DNA from: Leadbetterella sp035299025
GTDB lineage: Bacteria; Bacteroidota; Bacteroidia; Cytophagales; Spirosomataceae
DNA length: 64,000 nucleotides
Assembly (NCBI GenBank): GCA_035299025.1
Contig: DATGXK010000007.1
Coordinates: forward strand, 496,001-560,000
Direction of reading: 5' to 3'
Shown here: one piece after another, positions 1 to 9,455 of the stretch
Position numbering within the stretch: position 1 is the stretch's first letter
How the letters are laid out: each line of letters begins with the position of its first letter
Notes under the pieces: model-generated
Databases searched by the model: none
The model's input: the letters and a program-made list of their open reading frames with translations, nothing else
Told to the model about the DNA's origin: nothing
Program-made: the position numbers and the translations under genes

Positions 1-402
1 CCTCCTCAAGCAGTAGGAACTATGTTTTTGATGCAAATGCTTCACATGTTCTTTTATGGCATTGGAACGCCAATTCTCTGGACCATGATAGCAGATGTGG
101 CGGATTATTCCGAATGGAAAAACAATCGCAGAGCTACTGCTATAATTTTTGCCGCCATGATGATTGGCCTCAAAGGAGGTTTAAGTATTGGTAGTGCTTT
201 GCTGACAAAGATTCTAAATGTATTTGATTATCAACCAGGAAGTAGCGTTGGTCAAACTGCCGAAACCGTAAATGGAATTAAGCTTTTGGTGAGTGTTTTT
301 CCGGCTATGCCGTTTTTGATTGCCGTTGGGCTTTTGTTTTTTTATGAGATAAACAAAAAGATGGAAGGGCAGATTCAGTCAGATTTAGAAAAAAGAAGAT
401 AG
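1..402 (+). CDS. GPH-family sugar:cation symporter, C-terminal part (5' end outside window)
   Basis: The reading frame is open from base 1 and ends at a stop at 402, so only about the last 133 residues are present. They hold the end of a multi-pass transporter: the segment around TMIADVADYSEWKNNRR is typical of the late cytoplasmic loop of glycoside-pentoside-hexuronide (MelB/XynB-type) symporters, and two more membrane helices and a charged tail (EINKKMEGQ...EKRR) follow. The xylanolytic genes downstream suggest a xylo-oligosaccharide importer. That substrate is inferred from context. Confidence 0.85.
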   Translation, partial: PPQAVGTMFLMQMLHMFFYGIGTPILWTMIADVADYSEWKNNRRATAIIFAAMMIGLKGGLSIGSALLTKILNVFDYQPGSSVGQTAETVNGIKLLVSVFPAMPFLIAVGLLFFYEINKKMEGQIQSDLEKRR

Positions 403-411
403 CCCAAACCG

Positions 412-447
412 ATAGGTCGGACCGCCCTAAAGGGGGATTTTATTTTA
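412..447 (+). terminator. Possible terminator after the sugar symporter
   Basis: Two short inverted repeats (around CCGATAGGTCGG and GCCCTAAAGGGGG) are followed by ATTTTATTTT, just after the transporter stop. The stem is short, so this is a weak call. Confidence 0.4.
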
Positions 448-533
448 GAATTGAAAATATTATTAGGGTTAAATAAGTGATTTTTGATTTTCACCAATAA
501 CCAGTACACCAGTAACCAATTGACCAAACAAAA

Positions 534-1568
534 ATGCCAGAAGATAGTATAGAACATATTGATTTTAAGGATTTAAACGCAAGAGCCATATCGCAGCCTC
601 TTGTAAAACACATTTACACAGCCGATCCTTCGGCACATGTGTTCGATGGGAAAATTTACATTTACCCTTCGCATGATGTCGATGCGGGCGAAGCTTTCGA
701 CGATCTCGGAAGTCACTTTGCCATGGAAGATTACCACGTAATTTCAATGGATTCTATTGACAGCGAAGCCATAGACAATGGATGTGCTTTACATGTAAAT
801 GATGTACCCTGGGCCGATAAACAAATGTGGGCACCTGATGCAAACGAGAAAGACGGTAAGTACTATCTTTTCTTTCCAGCGAAAGCCCATGACGGCATAT
901 TTAGAATTGGCGTTGCGGTGAGCGAATCACCCGTAGGGCCATTTATCGCCCAGCCAGAGCCCATAAAAGGAAGCTTTTCGATAGATCCTGCTGTATTTAG
1001 GGATGACGATGGTTCTTATTACATGTATTTTGGCGGAATTTGGGGCGGTCAGTTACAACGATGGAGAAATGGGAAATTTAATTCAGATTCTCCCGAAAGT
1101 CCTACAGCTCATTTACCAGCCGACAACGAACCAGCCTTATGTCCGAAAGTCGCCCGAATGACAGAAGATTTACTCGAATTTGCACATGAAGCCAAAGACC
1201 TTCTGATTTTGGATGAAAATGGCCAAGCTTTGCTCAATGGTGACAATGAAAGAAGATTCTTTGAAGCGGCTTGGATGCACAAGTACAATGGAAAGTATTA
1301 CTTCTCTTATTCTACCGGAGATACGCATTTTATCTGTTACGCCATTGGAGATAATCCTTATGGGCCTTTTACTTATGCAGGAAGAATTCTCGAACCTGTA
1401 GTGGGCTGGACCTCGCACCATTCTATCTGTGAAGTTGCCGGTAAATGGTATCTATTTTACCATGACTCAAGTCTTTCAGAAGGCGTTACTCATTTGAGAA
1501 GCGTAAAAGTAGCTGAAATTACTTATGATGCTGATGGTAAAATAAATACTTTGGTGCCATACAAGTGA
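534..1568 (+). CDS. Glycoside hydrolase family 43 (beta-xylosidase / alpha-L-arabinofuranosidase type)
   Basis: A 344-residue five-bladed beta-propeller hydrolase. The three GH43 acidic positions can be placed: general base D31 (TADPSAHVFDGK), pKa modulator D151 (FSIDPAVFRDDDG) and general acid E244 (RRFFEAAWMHKY). There is no signal peptide, so it probably acts in the cytoplasm on imported xylo-oligosaccharides or arabinoxylo-oligosaccharides, which fits the upstream GPH symporter. The length is normal for a single-domain GH43. Exact specificity (xylosidase or arabinofuranosidase) cannot be read from the sequence. Confidence 0.93.
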   Translation: MPEDSIEHIDFKDLNARAISQPLVKHIYTADPSAHVFDGKIYIYPSHDVDAGEAFDDLGSHFAMEDYHVISMDSIDSEAIDNGCALHVNDVPWADKQMWAPDANEKDGKYYLFFPAKAHDGIFRIGVAVSESPVGPFIAQPEPIKGSFSIDPAVFRDDDGSYYMYFGGIWGGQLQRWRNGKFNSDSPESPTAHLPADNEPALCPKVARMTEDLLEFAHEAKDLLILDENGQALLNGDNERRFFEAAWMHKYNGKYYFSYSTGDTHFICYAIGDNPYGPFTYAGRILEPVVGWTSHHSICEVAGKWYLFYHDSSLSEGVTHLRSVKVAEITYDADGKINTLVPYK

Positions 1569-1678
1569 GTGGAGGAATCTTGTCAAAAATTGGCTTGTTT
1601 ATCGTCATAATTTTCACCGATTTTCGACCAATTGATAGGATATTTTATTGATTTTTTTAAATAAAAAGAACATATTTT

Positions 1679-2818
1679 ATGAAGAATAATAAATACACAG
1701 TTCTCATTTCAGGAATTCTGTTTTTCAATTTCTCATTCACATCTGCTCAAACCACCCTGAAAGAAGCTTATAAAGATGCCTTCAAAATAGGTGTGGCCGT
1801 AAATGACGAAATAGTTTCGGGTAAAGACAAAGCCTCACAGGATATTGTGGTAAAGCATTTCAATACCATCACGCTCGAAAACTCAATGAAGGCGGCTCTC
1901 ATAAATCCGAAGCCCAGTGTTTTTGAATACGGTCCAGCCGATGCATTTATAGATTTCGGCAAAAAAAACAACATGTTTATCATTGGTCATACACTGGCAT
2001 GGCACAATCAAACACCCGATTGGTTTTTTCAGGACGAAAATGGAAAACCTAAATCGAAAGAGGAAGTAGCCCAACGCCTTCATGACCATATAAAAGCTAT
2101 TGCTGGTAGATATGCAGGGAAAGTAAACGCTTGGGATGTGGTAAATGAAGTAATTGATGATGACGGAAGTTACCGGCAAACCAAATGGGTAAAAGGCATA
2201 GGCAGTGGTGATGAGTTTGTCAGACTGGCTTTCAAATATGCGGCCCAATATGCACCCAACACAGAGCTTTATTACAATGACTTTAATGCTTGGAGACCTA
2301 GCAAAAGAGATGGCATTGTGCGAATGGTGAAAATGTTGCAAACTGCTGGTATTAAAGTGGATGGAATCGGAATTCAAGGTCATTGGGGCCTGAATTACCC
2401 AAAAACCGAATACATAGAGCAAGCCATAGACGCTTATGCAGCTCTTGGAGTAAAAGTTATGATTACTGAACTCGATGTGGATGTACTCCCACTTACCAAG
2501 GAAGGTCAGATTATCGGACAAAGTATGTCAGAAAAGCAATTTCAAAACGAAGAATTCAAAGAGTTTTTGGACCCATATCAAAAAGGTCTACCTCCGACGG
2601 TTCAAAAAGCTTTGGCTGATAGATATGCGGAGCTTTTCGGCATTTTTTATAAAAGAAAAGAAAAAATAGACCGTGTAACACTCTGGGGTGTACATGACGG
2701 CATGAACTGGAAAAATGATTATCCAGTACCCAACAGGACCAATTATCCATTGCTTTGGGATAGAAATAAACAGGCTAAACCCGCATTTGAAGCAGTTTTG
2801 AGAGTACCCAAAAAATAA
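1679..2818 (+). CDS. Secreted endo-1,4-beta-xylanase, GH10
   Basis: 379 residues with a cleavable signal peptide (about 1-23, ending FTSAQ) followed by a single GH10 (beta/alpha)8 barrel. The acid/base glutamate is E157 in WDVVNEV and the nucleophile is E264 in MITELDVDV. HTLAWHNQTPDWF and TLWGVHDGMNW are further family signatures. It should cut the xylan backbone outside the inner membrane. There is no carbohydrate-binding module and no T9SS C-terminal domain, so it is probably periplasmic or surface-attached by other means. A strong terminator follows. Confidence 0.97.
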   Translation: MKNNKYTVLISGILFFNFSFTSAQTTLKEAYKDAFKIGVAVNDEIVSGKDKASQDIVVKHFNTITLENSMKAALINPKPSVFEYGPADAFIDFGKKNNMFIIGHTLAWHNQTPDWFFQDENGKPKSKEEVAQRLHDHIKAIAGRYAGKVNAWDVVNEVIDDDGSYRQTKWVKGIGSGDEFVRLAFKYAAQYAPNTELYYNDFNAWRPSKRDGIVRMVKMLQTAGIKVDGIGIQGHWGLNYPKTEYIEQAIDAYAALGVKVMITELDVDVLPLTKEGQIIGQSMSEKQFQNEEFKEFLDPYQKGLPPTVQKALADRYAELFGIFYKRKEKIDRVTLWGVHDGMNWKNDYPVPNRTNYPLLWDRNKQAKPAFEAVLRVPKK

Positions 2819-2841
2819 AATCTATATTTTTAGATCAAAAT

Positions 2842-2897
2842 AAAAGCCTCCAACATTTCATATCTTCCAGCTCAAAGTGAAATGTAGAGGCTTTTTT
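2842..2897 (+). terminator. Rho-independent terminator after the GH10 gene
   Basis: Long hairpin with arms AAAAGCCTC-CAACATTTCA and TGAAATGT-A-GAGGC, followed by TTTTTTCG. It lies between the xylanase stop and the next start at 2915. Confidence 0.8.
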
Positions 2898-2914
2898 CGT
2901 AAAATTTCAGAAAC

Positions 2915-5563
2915 ATGAATCAGCTCAAGATTACAATAGTATTTCTACTTTTGATTTCTACTAAAGTGTATTCTCAAATCCGTTTACCAAAACTCATTTC
3001 CGACAATATGGTTTTGCAGCGTGATACTCCCGTTAAGATTTGGGGTTGGGCAAGCCCAAAGGAGAAAGTAAGTTTGATTCTGAACAAGAAAACCTTTAAA
3101 ACCACCACGTCAGAGTCTGGAAAGTGGGAATTGACCTTACCCCCTCAGCCATCTGGAACGGGATTTGAAATTATTTTAAAGGGTAAAAATGAGCTAAAAA
3201 TAAATAACATTGCTTTCGGAGATGTTTTTTTCTGCTCAGGTCAGAGTAATATGGTGCATCAAATGGAGCTACATCATGTACTTTATGCCAAAGATATTTT
3301 GGAAGCCAACAACACCAATATTAGGCACTTCAGCGTTCCTGTGGCCACGAGTTTGTTGGAGAAAAAAGAGGATTTTTCGGGTGGTTCTTGGAAAGAATGT
3401 AATCCTGAGAATGTTCGTCAGTTTTCGGCAGTGGCTTATTTTTACGCGTTAAAACTTTATGCTAAATACAAAATTCCAATAGGTCTTATAAGTGCCAGTG
3501 TGGGTGGTACGCCCATTGAAGCTTGGATAAGCGAAGAGGGTTTGAAGGATTTCGAAAGTCTTACCGCTACCATACAGAAAAATAAGGATACAGCCTATGC
3601 TAATAGTTTTTCTAGAATTCAAAAACCAATAGTAAAATCAGCGGATAAGGGCATGCTGGAATCTCCCAAATGGTACGAGCAAAGCTACCAAGCGGTAAAC
3701 TGGAAGCCTTTTTCAGTGCCCGGCTATTGGGAAGACCAAGGCATAAAAAATCTAGACGGAGTAGTATGGTTTAGAAAAAAGATTGAAGTACCTACCAACT
3801 TGACTGACAAAGAAGCCAAGGTCTTTTTGGGAAGAATAGTAGATGCAGACGTGCTATATATCAATGGCCAGCAAGTAGGGCAGACCACCTACATGTATCC
3901 GCAAAGAAGGTACAAACTACCTAATGGAGTGCTCAAGGCTGGGGAAAATACTTTTGTGGTAAAAGTCAGCAATTTTGGAGGAAAGGGCGGATTTGTACCT
4001 GACAAGCCTTACAGTTTAATTGTCGATAAAGATACCATAGATTTGGCCGGAAAGTGGGAATACAAGGTAGGGGAGAGTTTTGAGCCTCGAGTTCAACCAC
4101 CTACTTTTTCCGCACAAAATCAGCCCGGTGCCTTATTCAATGCCATGGCAGCACCGGTAATCAATTTTGCCATAAAAGGATTCTTGTGGTATCAGGGCGA
4201 AAGTAATGCCGGTAGGCCACAAAACTATGCTGCTTTACAAAAAGCTCAAATTTTAGATTGGCGTAAACAGTGGAATCAACCCGAAATGCCATTTTTATTG
4301 ACTCAGTTGCCCAATTTTATGGAGGCCAATTATTCGCCAACCGAAAGTCAGTGGGCTGAGTTGCGTGAGGCACAAGGTGAAGCTACTGTAATGCCAAATA
4401 CGGCCATGGCTGTCGGAATAGATTTGGGAGAATGGAACGATATCCATCCGGACAATAAAAAGGATGTTGGCGAGAGATTGGCACTTTTGGCCGAAAAACT
4501 AATTTATAAAGAAGAAGTTGTGGCGTCGGGACCTACTTTTAAAGATGCACAAATAGTAAACGATAAAATCATTCTTACATTCGATAATGTTGGAGAAGGA
4601 CTCAAAAGCAAAGACAAAGAACCACTACGCGAATTTGCTATCGCCGGGGCCGATAAAAAGTTTACCTGGGCAGATGCACAAATTGTAGCTGACAAAGTCG
4701 TACTAACTTCGCCCAAAATATCAAACCCAAAGTATGTAAGATATGCCTGGGCAGATAACCCCGACGTTAACTTTTACAATGTAGACGGCCTTCCGGCTGC
4801 TCCTTTCAGAACCGACAAACCAGATTTTGACGAAACCAAACCATGGAAAGGGAAGAAAGCTGCGGTGGTATTGACCTATGACGATGGCCTCAATGTACAT
4901 CTCGATAATGTAATTCCTGTGCTTGATTCTTTGAATTTGAAAGGTACATTTTATCTAACGACCTTATCAGATGCCAGCCGAAATAGAATAAAAGATTGGA
5001 GAAATGCTGCGGTAAATGGCCACGAGTTGGGCAATCATACGCTTTATCATCCTTGCGACGCCTCTTTGCCAGGTATGAGTTGGGTAAAACCTGAATACGA
5101 TTTAAGCAAGTACAGTTTGACGAGAATTCAGGACGAACTGAAAATGTGCAATGCTTATCTGAAGTCTATTGATGGTAAAGACAAGCGTACTTTCGCATTT
5201 ACCTGCGGACATAAAAAAGTTATGGAAGGAGAGTTTATTCAAACACTTTCCAATGATTTTGTGGCCGCCCGTGCGGTGAGACACCAAATGCATAGTTTTG
5301 AAGAGCAAAAACTTATGGATATCGATTGTTTCAGTATGGAAGGCACTTCGGGCGAGCAAATGATTGAGCTGGTAAAAGAGGCCCAAAAAACAGGCAAACT
5401 CTTGGTGTTTTTGTTTCATGGTGTTGGTGGTGAGCATGGGTTGAATGTTTCGAAAGAAGCACACAGCCAGTTGGTTCACTACCTCAGTGACAATCAGAAT
5501 GATATTTATATAGACACCATGCTCAATATAGCCGAACATATCAAAACCATTAAAAAACCTTAG
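2915..5563 (+). CDS. Two-domain esterase: SASA (sialate O-acetylesterase-type) fused to a NodB/CE4-like polysaccharide deacetylase
   Basis: 882 residues with an N-terminal signal peptide (about 1-20, VYSQ). The first part is a SASA-family SGNH esterase: FFCSGQSNMVHQ gives nucleophile S111, KGFLWYQGESNAGR is the conserved block III, and GEWNDIHPDNKKDVG carries the Asp/His. A jelly-roll segment (about 235-375, including WFRKKIEVP) interrupts the SGNH fold, as in related xylan acetylesterases. From about residue 645 a second catalytic domain begins with VVLTYDDG and GHELGNHTLYHPC, the metal-binding motifs of NodB-type deacetylases. Both halves could remove acetyl groups from xylan. This gene starts the unit that also holds the CE15 gene, 6 nt downstream. 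Confidence 0.9.
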   Translation: MNQLKITIVFLLLISTKVYSQIRLPKLISDNMVLQRDTPVKIWGWASPKEKVSLILNKKTFKTTTSESGKWELTLPPQPSGTGFEIILKGKNELKINNIAFGDVFFCSGQSNMVHQMELHHVLYAKDILEANNTNIRHFSVPVATSLLEKKEDFSGGSWKECNPENVRQFSAVAYFYALKLYAKYKIPIGLISASVGGTPIEAWISEEGLKDFESLTATIQKNKDTAYANSFSRIQKPIVKSADKGMLESPKWYEQSYQAVNWKPFSVPGYWEDQGIKNLDGVVWFRKKIEVPTNLTDKEAKVFLGRIVDADVLYINGQQVGQTTYMYPQRRYKLPNGVLKAGENTFVVKVSNFGGKGGFVPDKPYSLIVDKDTIDLAGKWEYKVGESFEPRVQPPTFSAQNQPGALFNAMAAPVINFAIKGFLWYQGESNAGRPQNYAALQKAQILDWRKQWNQPEMPFLLTQLPNFMEANYSPTESQWAELREAQGEATVMPNTAMAVGIDLGEWNDIHPDNKKDVGERLALLAEKLIYKEEVVASGPTFKDAQIVNDKIILTFDNVGEGLKSKDKEPLREFAIAGADKKFTWADAQIVADKVVLTSPKISNPKYVRYAWADNPDVNFYNVDGLPAAPFRTDKPDFDETKPWKGKKAAVVLTYDDGLNVHLDNVIPVLDSLNLKGTFYLTTLSDASRNRIKDWRNAAVNGHELGNHTLYHPCDASLPGMSWVKPEYDLSKYSLTRIQDELKMCNAYLKSIDGKDKRTFAFTCGHKKVMEGEFIQTLSNDFVAARAVRHQMHSFEEQKLMDIDCFSMEGTSGEQMIELVKEAQKTGKLLVFLFHGVGGEHGLNVSKEAHSQLVHYLSDNQNDIYIDTMLNIAEHIKTIKKP

Positions 5564-5569
5564 GAAATT

Positions 5570-6931
5570 ATGAGAAAGATAGTCATTTTATTCACCTTTA
5601 TGTCTTTTACTGTACCGTCAATGGCTCAGTTTGGTCTTAGTCAGGCTCAAAGAGACAGTTTAAATAAACTTACAGAGGCGGACTATCTGAACATGCTGTG
5701 CCAGTTGGGTATAGAACGTAGCCAAATGCGAAAAGGGCCTTCGGGAAATCCCAAAGATGCCAATGCCGCCAACAGTTCTGAAGATAAAGTAAACAAATAC
5801 TCCTTGGCCGATCCATTGATTCTGAAAAATGGTAAAAAAGTCAAGTCTGTACAAGAATGGAATCAATTGCGGAGGCCAGAAATTGTGAATGACTTTGAAA
5901 ATGAAATTTATGGAAAACTGCCCGCCAATATTCCAAGTGTTCAGTGGCAGACAGTTTCTGTCAGAGACACTTTGGTTGGCAATCAAGCCATAAAAGAAAA
6001 GCTATTAAAAGGGGTGGTCGATAATTCGTCACATCCAGCTATAAAGGTAGAAATAAACCTTCTCGTAGTTACACCAGCCAATGCCACAGCCGGCGTGCCG
6101 ATAGTTTTAGAATTTGGGTTTATCAAGAATCCCTTCAATCCGGCACCCATAAAAGCCATAGGGCTTGGCTCGGCGGGGGAGCCTACTTGGCAGGAGCAGG
6201 TCATCAGCAGAGGCTGGGGTTATGCCATTATAGAGCCAAGTAGTATCCAAGCAGACAATGGAGCAGGGCTTACCAGAGGTATAATTGGCTTGGTAAATAA
6301 GGGTAAAAACCGTAAATCAGACGATTGGGGAGCACTGAGAGCTTGGGCTTGGGGTGCCAGCAGAGCCATTGACTATTTTGAAACAGACAAAGACTTAGAC
6401 GCCAAAAGGGTAGCCATTGAGGGACTTTCGAGGTATGGAAAAGCGGCAGTAGTCGCTATGGCTTTTGAACCAAGAATTTCGCTAGGGTTCATTGGTTCTT
6501 CAGGTGCAGGTGGTGTCAAAATCCTCAGAAGGGTTTTCGGAGAACAGGTCGAAAATCTCGTTGGGTCGGGTGAATATCATTGGTTTTCAGGTAGTTTCAT
6601 AAAGTATGGCAGTAAACTCACGGCAGACGATCTCCCCGTAGACGCTCATCACCTGGTCTCACTGTGTGCACCGAGGCCCGTATTTATAAGTGCAGGTTCG
6701 CCACAAGTAGAGGGCAACTGGATAGATGCCAAAGGGATGTTCATTGGTGGAGTAAACGCCGGGTCTGTTTATAAACTTTTCGGTAAACGAGATTTGGGTG
6801 CCTCGGAATTTCCAATTTTGGGCACACCACTAGTAGCAGGTGAAATTGCTTACCGCCAACACGCAGGTGGACATAGTACTGGTCCAAATTGGAGTACTTG
6901 GTTGGCTTGGGCAAGTAAATACTGGAAGTGA
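5570..6931 (+). CDS. Glucuronoyl (4-O-methylglucuronoyl) esterase, CE15 family
   Basis: 453 residues with a signal peptide (about 1-19, PSMAQ). An alpha/beta hydrolase with the CE15 nucleophile motif GLSRYGK (S287), the downstream SSGAGG, GEYHWFSGSF, APRPVFISAG, and a late HAGGHSTGPNWSTW segment with the catalytic His. CE15 enzymes cleave the ester between lignin alcohols and the glucuronic acid side chains of xylan. It follows the esterase fusion with only 6 nt between them, so they are probably co-transcribed. The group of GH10, acetylesterase and CE15 points to decorated hardwood-type glucuronoxylan. Confidence 0.93.
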   Translation: MRKIVILFTFMSFTVPSMAQFGLSQAQRDSLNKLTEADYLNMLCQLGIERSQMRKGPSGNPKDANAANSSEDKVNKYSLADPLILKNGKKVKSVQEWNQLRRPEIVNDFENEIYGKLPANIPSVQWQTVSVRDTLVGNQAIKEKLLKGVVDNSSHPAIKVEINLLVVTPANATAGVPIVLEFGFIKNPFNPAPIKAIGLGSAGEPTWQEQVISRGWGYAIIEPSSIQADNGAGLTRGIIGLVNKGKNRKSDDWGALRAWAWGASRAIDYFETDKDLDAKRVAIEGLSRYGKAAVVAMAFEPRISLGFIGSSGAGGVKILRRVFGEQVENLVGSGEYHWFSGSFIKYGSKLTADDLPVDAHHLVSLCAPRPVFISAGSPQVEGNWIDAKGMFIGGVNAGSVYKLFGKRDLGASEFPILGTPLVAGEIAYRQHAGGHSTGPNWSTWLAWASKYWK

Positions 6932-6961
6932 AAAAAGGCTGTTACATTAGCCACAAACGTT

Positions 6962-7084
6962 TCAATTGGTGCATTGACCGAGAACAACCCAAATGATGAT
7001 GAAAACCAAAACGGTGCCGAAACAACCGCTGCCCAATTTTTTGGCTCCATAGCCAGCTATTAAGCCTCTAAAGATATTATTCAT
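6962..7084 (-). CDS. Conserved 40-residue mini membrane protein (paralogue of 18393-18512)
   Basis: Small ORF read by hand: it starts MNNIFRGLIAGYGAKK, has a GSGCFGT turn, then one hydrophobic helix (VLVFIIIWVVLG) and ends QCTN. A near-identical 39-residue protein lies in the stress island at 18393-18512. Conservation of the protein between two distant loci, with many synonymous differences, is good evidence that both are translated. No function is known to me. The amphipathic N-terminus plus single helix suggests an inner-membrane mini-protein. It is antisense to and just downstream of the CE15 gene, with no partner in the same direction. Confidence 0.7.
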   Translation of the reverse strand: MNNIFRGLIAGYGAKKLGSGCFGTVLVFIIIWVVLGQCTN

Positions 7085-7373
7085 GCTTTTACTTTTTGGT
7101 AAGTACTGAGTTTAGACTAAGCGAATGTACATTATTATATCTAAAAAATAATAATTTTACGTGAGAAATTGCGGCTATTTAAATGTCTTTCAGCAGTTCA
7201 GGCTTTGCTGAGAACTCAGGTCAGTATTTATTTCAAAGCTTCAACGATTTTTATTTCCGAAAGCCGACGTGGACTTTGGCTGAACAAAATTTAAAATATT
7301 AATAAGCCAATGTTTTTTAGGATTATTCATTAAATTTAGGCTTTTAAAAAATATAACCCTTTCAAAACTACGG

Positions 7374-8672
7374 ATGGAATTTTCTTCGAAAGCCTTAATA
7401 GACAACAATCCAATTTCAAAACTCCAATTTGCTACAATTTTTATCTGTTTTTTAATGAATATGCTGGACGGTATGGACGTCTTGGTTATTTCCTACACAG
7501 CTCCTGCCATTGCCAAAGCTTGGTCCATAGGGCCTGATGTTTTAGGGACAGTTTTTAGCTCTGGTTTGATTGGAATGACCCTTGGAACACTTTTTATAGC
7601 TCCATATGCAGACAGAATTGGAAGAAAAAATCTTATTCTTATAAGTGCTGTAGTGATGGGCTCATGTATTTACCTGACTTCTTTTGCCACTTCTGTCAAT
7701 GCCCTATTGGCCTACAGGTTTCTATCTGGACTAGGTATAGGCTGTATGTTGGCCAGTACCGCAGCCCTCACAGCCGAGTTTACCCCGAACAAAACCCGGG
7801 ACTTTTGGGTGAGTTTTGTGATTTCTGGCTACCCAATAGGGGCGGTTCTATCAGGCTTGGTAGCTGCCAAGGTAATTCCTGCCGAAGGATGGGAGCAGAT
7901 GTTCAAATATGCCGGCATAGCCTCTCTTTTGGCTATTCCTTTAATCGTACTGTTTCTTTCTGAATCTGTTGATTTCTATATAAAAGCTCAACCGAAAAAC
8001 GCTCTTAAAAAAATCAATTCTTTATTACAAAAGATGGGTTTTGATGCCATAGACAAACTTCCGCCTCGTGCCAATCCGCAGTCGGCCATACCCGTAGGCA
8101 AGCTTTTGGAAGGAAAGTATAAGAAGCCGTCCATAGAGCTTTGGATAGCACTTTTTATGGCTTTTGCGGCATTGTACTTCATGACCAGTTGGATTCCCAA
8201 ACTAGCCTCAGATGCTGGTTTGTCGCTCAGTTTGGCCATTTATGCGGGTACAGTGTTCAATATCGGAGCATTTTTTGGTATCGTTACACAAGGCTATTTT
8301 TCGAGCAAATTTGGCTTGAAAAAAACCATCGGAATCATCCTCATCCTTACAGCTGTTTTAATGGCTTGCTTCAATTTCTTTATAGGCTCTGATTTTATCT
8401 TGTTGGTTTTTGCATTTTTAGGTTTTGGTATTCAGGGTGGTTTTGTGGGTTTATACGCTTTCGCCGCAAGGATGTACCCGAGCGAGTTCAAAACTACTGG
8501 TATTGGCTGGGCCATGGGAGCGGGTAGAATCGGCGGAATTGTTGGGCCTAAACTCGGAGGGCTGCTGATCGGTATGGGTCTGACGATAGGCTCCAATTTT
8601 TTGATTTTTGCCATTCCGGCACTTATAGCAGGTGTTATGACCTGGAAAAACAGTTCGGAGGATGTCAGCTAA
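7374..8672 (+). CDS. MFS transporter, aromatic acid:H+ symporter (AAHS)-like
   Basis: 432 residues, 12 predicted helices. The N-terminal helix 1 signature NMLDGMDVLVISYTAPAI and the helix 2-3 loop PYADRIGRKNLILI resemble aromatic-acid/H+ symporters of the PcaK/BenK group. The second half keeps the matching motif (GYFSSKFGLKKTIG). It stands alone with about 440 nt upstream. Next to a CE15 esterase it could import lignin-derived aromatic acids, but that is inferred only from position. Other carboxylates are possible. Confidence 0.85.
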   Translation: MEFSSKALIDNNPISKLQFATIFICFLMNMLDGMDVLVISYTAPAIAKAWSIGPDVLGTVFSSGLIGMTLGTLFIAPYADRIGRKNLILISAVVMGSCIYLTSFATSVNALLAYRFLSGLGIGCMLASTAALTAEFTPNKTRDFWVSFVISGYPIGAVLSGLVAAKVIPAEGWEQMFKYAGIASLLAIPLIVLFLSESVDFYIKAQPKNALKKINSLLQKMGFDAIDKLPPRANPQSAIPVGKLLEGKYKKPSIELWIALFMAFAALYFMTSWIPKLASDAGLSLSLAIYAGTVFNIGAFFGIVTQGYFSSKFGLKKTIGIILILTAVLMACFNFFIGSDFILLVFAFLGFGIQGGFVGLYAFAARMYPSEFKTTGIGWAMGAGRIGGIVGPKLGGLLIGMGLTIGSNFLIFAIPALIAGVMTWKNSSEDVS

Positions 8673-8703
8673 AAGATACTCTTCTGTTGAGTAGTCTTTT
8701 GTC
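8671..8703 (+). terminator. Probable terminator after the MFS gene
   Basis: Imperfect hairpin AAAAGATACTC ... GAGTAGTCTTTT directly after the stop codon, followed by a T-rich tract. Confidence 0.5.
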
Positions 8704-8929
8704 CTTCTCTTTTTTGAATTTATGAATGATATTGGCTAAAACAGGTAAATTTACCTATATCTCCATGGTTTTGGATTTATACATTTGTGCTTAGATCATG
8801 TAATTTTCCCTAACCAAAGTTTTACTATAATAGAAAAACAAATGTAGCGAATTGACCTAAAGCGTTTAGGTTTTGATTGTTTTTGGTATTCTGATTATAG
8901 CAGAAATGTTTTGGTGCATTTTTTTAACC

Positions 8930-9322
8930 ATGAAAGATAATTTTGTTGAAAACCAAAAGCAATTCGTCAAAAACAACGAAATCGGTATCAAAGAAAAAGG
9001 AAATTTGGAGCTCATTAATCTTCAAGAAATTGTTAAGTTTGAGAGTGACAGGAACTACACAGTTATATACCTAATCAATGGCCGCACGGTTACCTCTTCC
9101 CGAACTTTACAGAAGTTTGAAAAAATGCTTTACGAAAAGTCGGAATTTTTGAGAGTGAATCGCAAAGAACTTATCAACCTACATTATGCTTCTTTTTCTG
9201 AGGCAACCATTATGATAGAAAATGCACCAAACTCCGAGCAAAACGTTAAAGTGTCGAGAAGAAGAGTGCAAGTTGTCACCAATCAAATAATGAAATTTAA
9301 CAAAAGAAGAAAGACTTCTTGA
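8930..9322 (+). CDS. LytTR-domain DNA-binding regulator
   Basis: About 130 residues, mostly one LytTR domain: INLQEIVKFESDRNYTVIY, GRTVTSSRTLQKFEK, FLRVNRKELINL and KVSRRRVQVV are the typical beta-strand blocks. There is no receiver domain, so it resembles the stand-alone LytTR regulators common in Bacteroidota. The frame stays open upstream to a TTG at 8873, which would add a hydrophobic segment (about 19 residues). I chose the ATG at 8930 because the domain then starts normally, but a membrane-anchored version is possible. Target unknown. Confidence 0.85.
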   Translation: MKDNFVENQKQFVKNNEIGIKEKGNLELINLQEIVKFESDRNYTVIYLINGRTVTSSRTLQKFEKMLYEKSEFLRVNRKELINLHYASFSEATIMIENAPNSEQNVKVSRRRVQVVTNQIMKFNKRRKTS

Positions 9323-9455
9323 GGAGGGTGGTAATATTCACAGACAATAATTCAAATGGTTTGTTGAATACAATATGTTTCCCAAGTGTGATGACTTATG
9401 TTTTTTGAATACAGGCTTCATCAGCCTTCTTTAATAATCTGTTCTTTAATAGTAT

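Noticed and set aside
1883..2521. 212-codon minus-strand ORF inside the GH10 gene
   Set aside because: It is a shadow of a well-supported xylanase with both catalytic Glu motifs. No recognisable domain.
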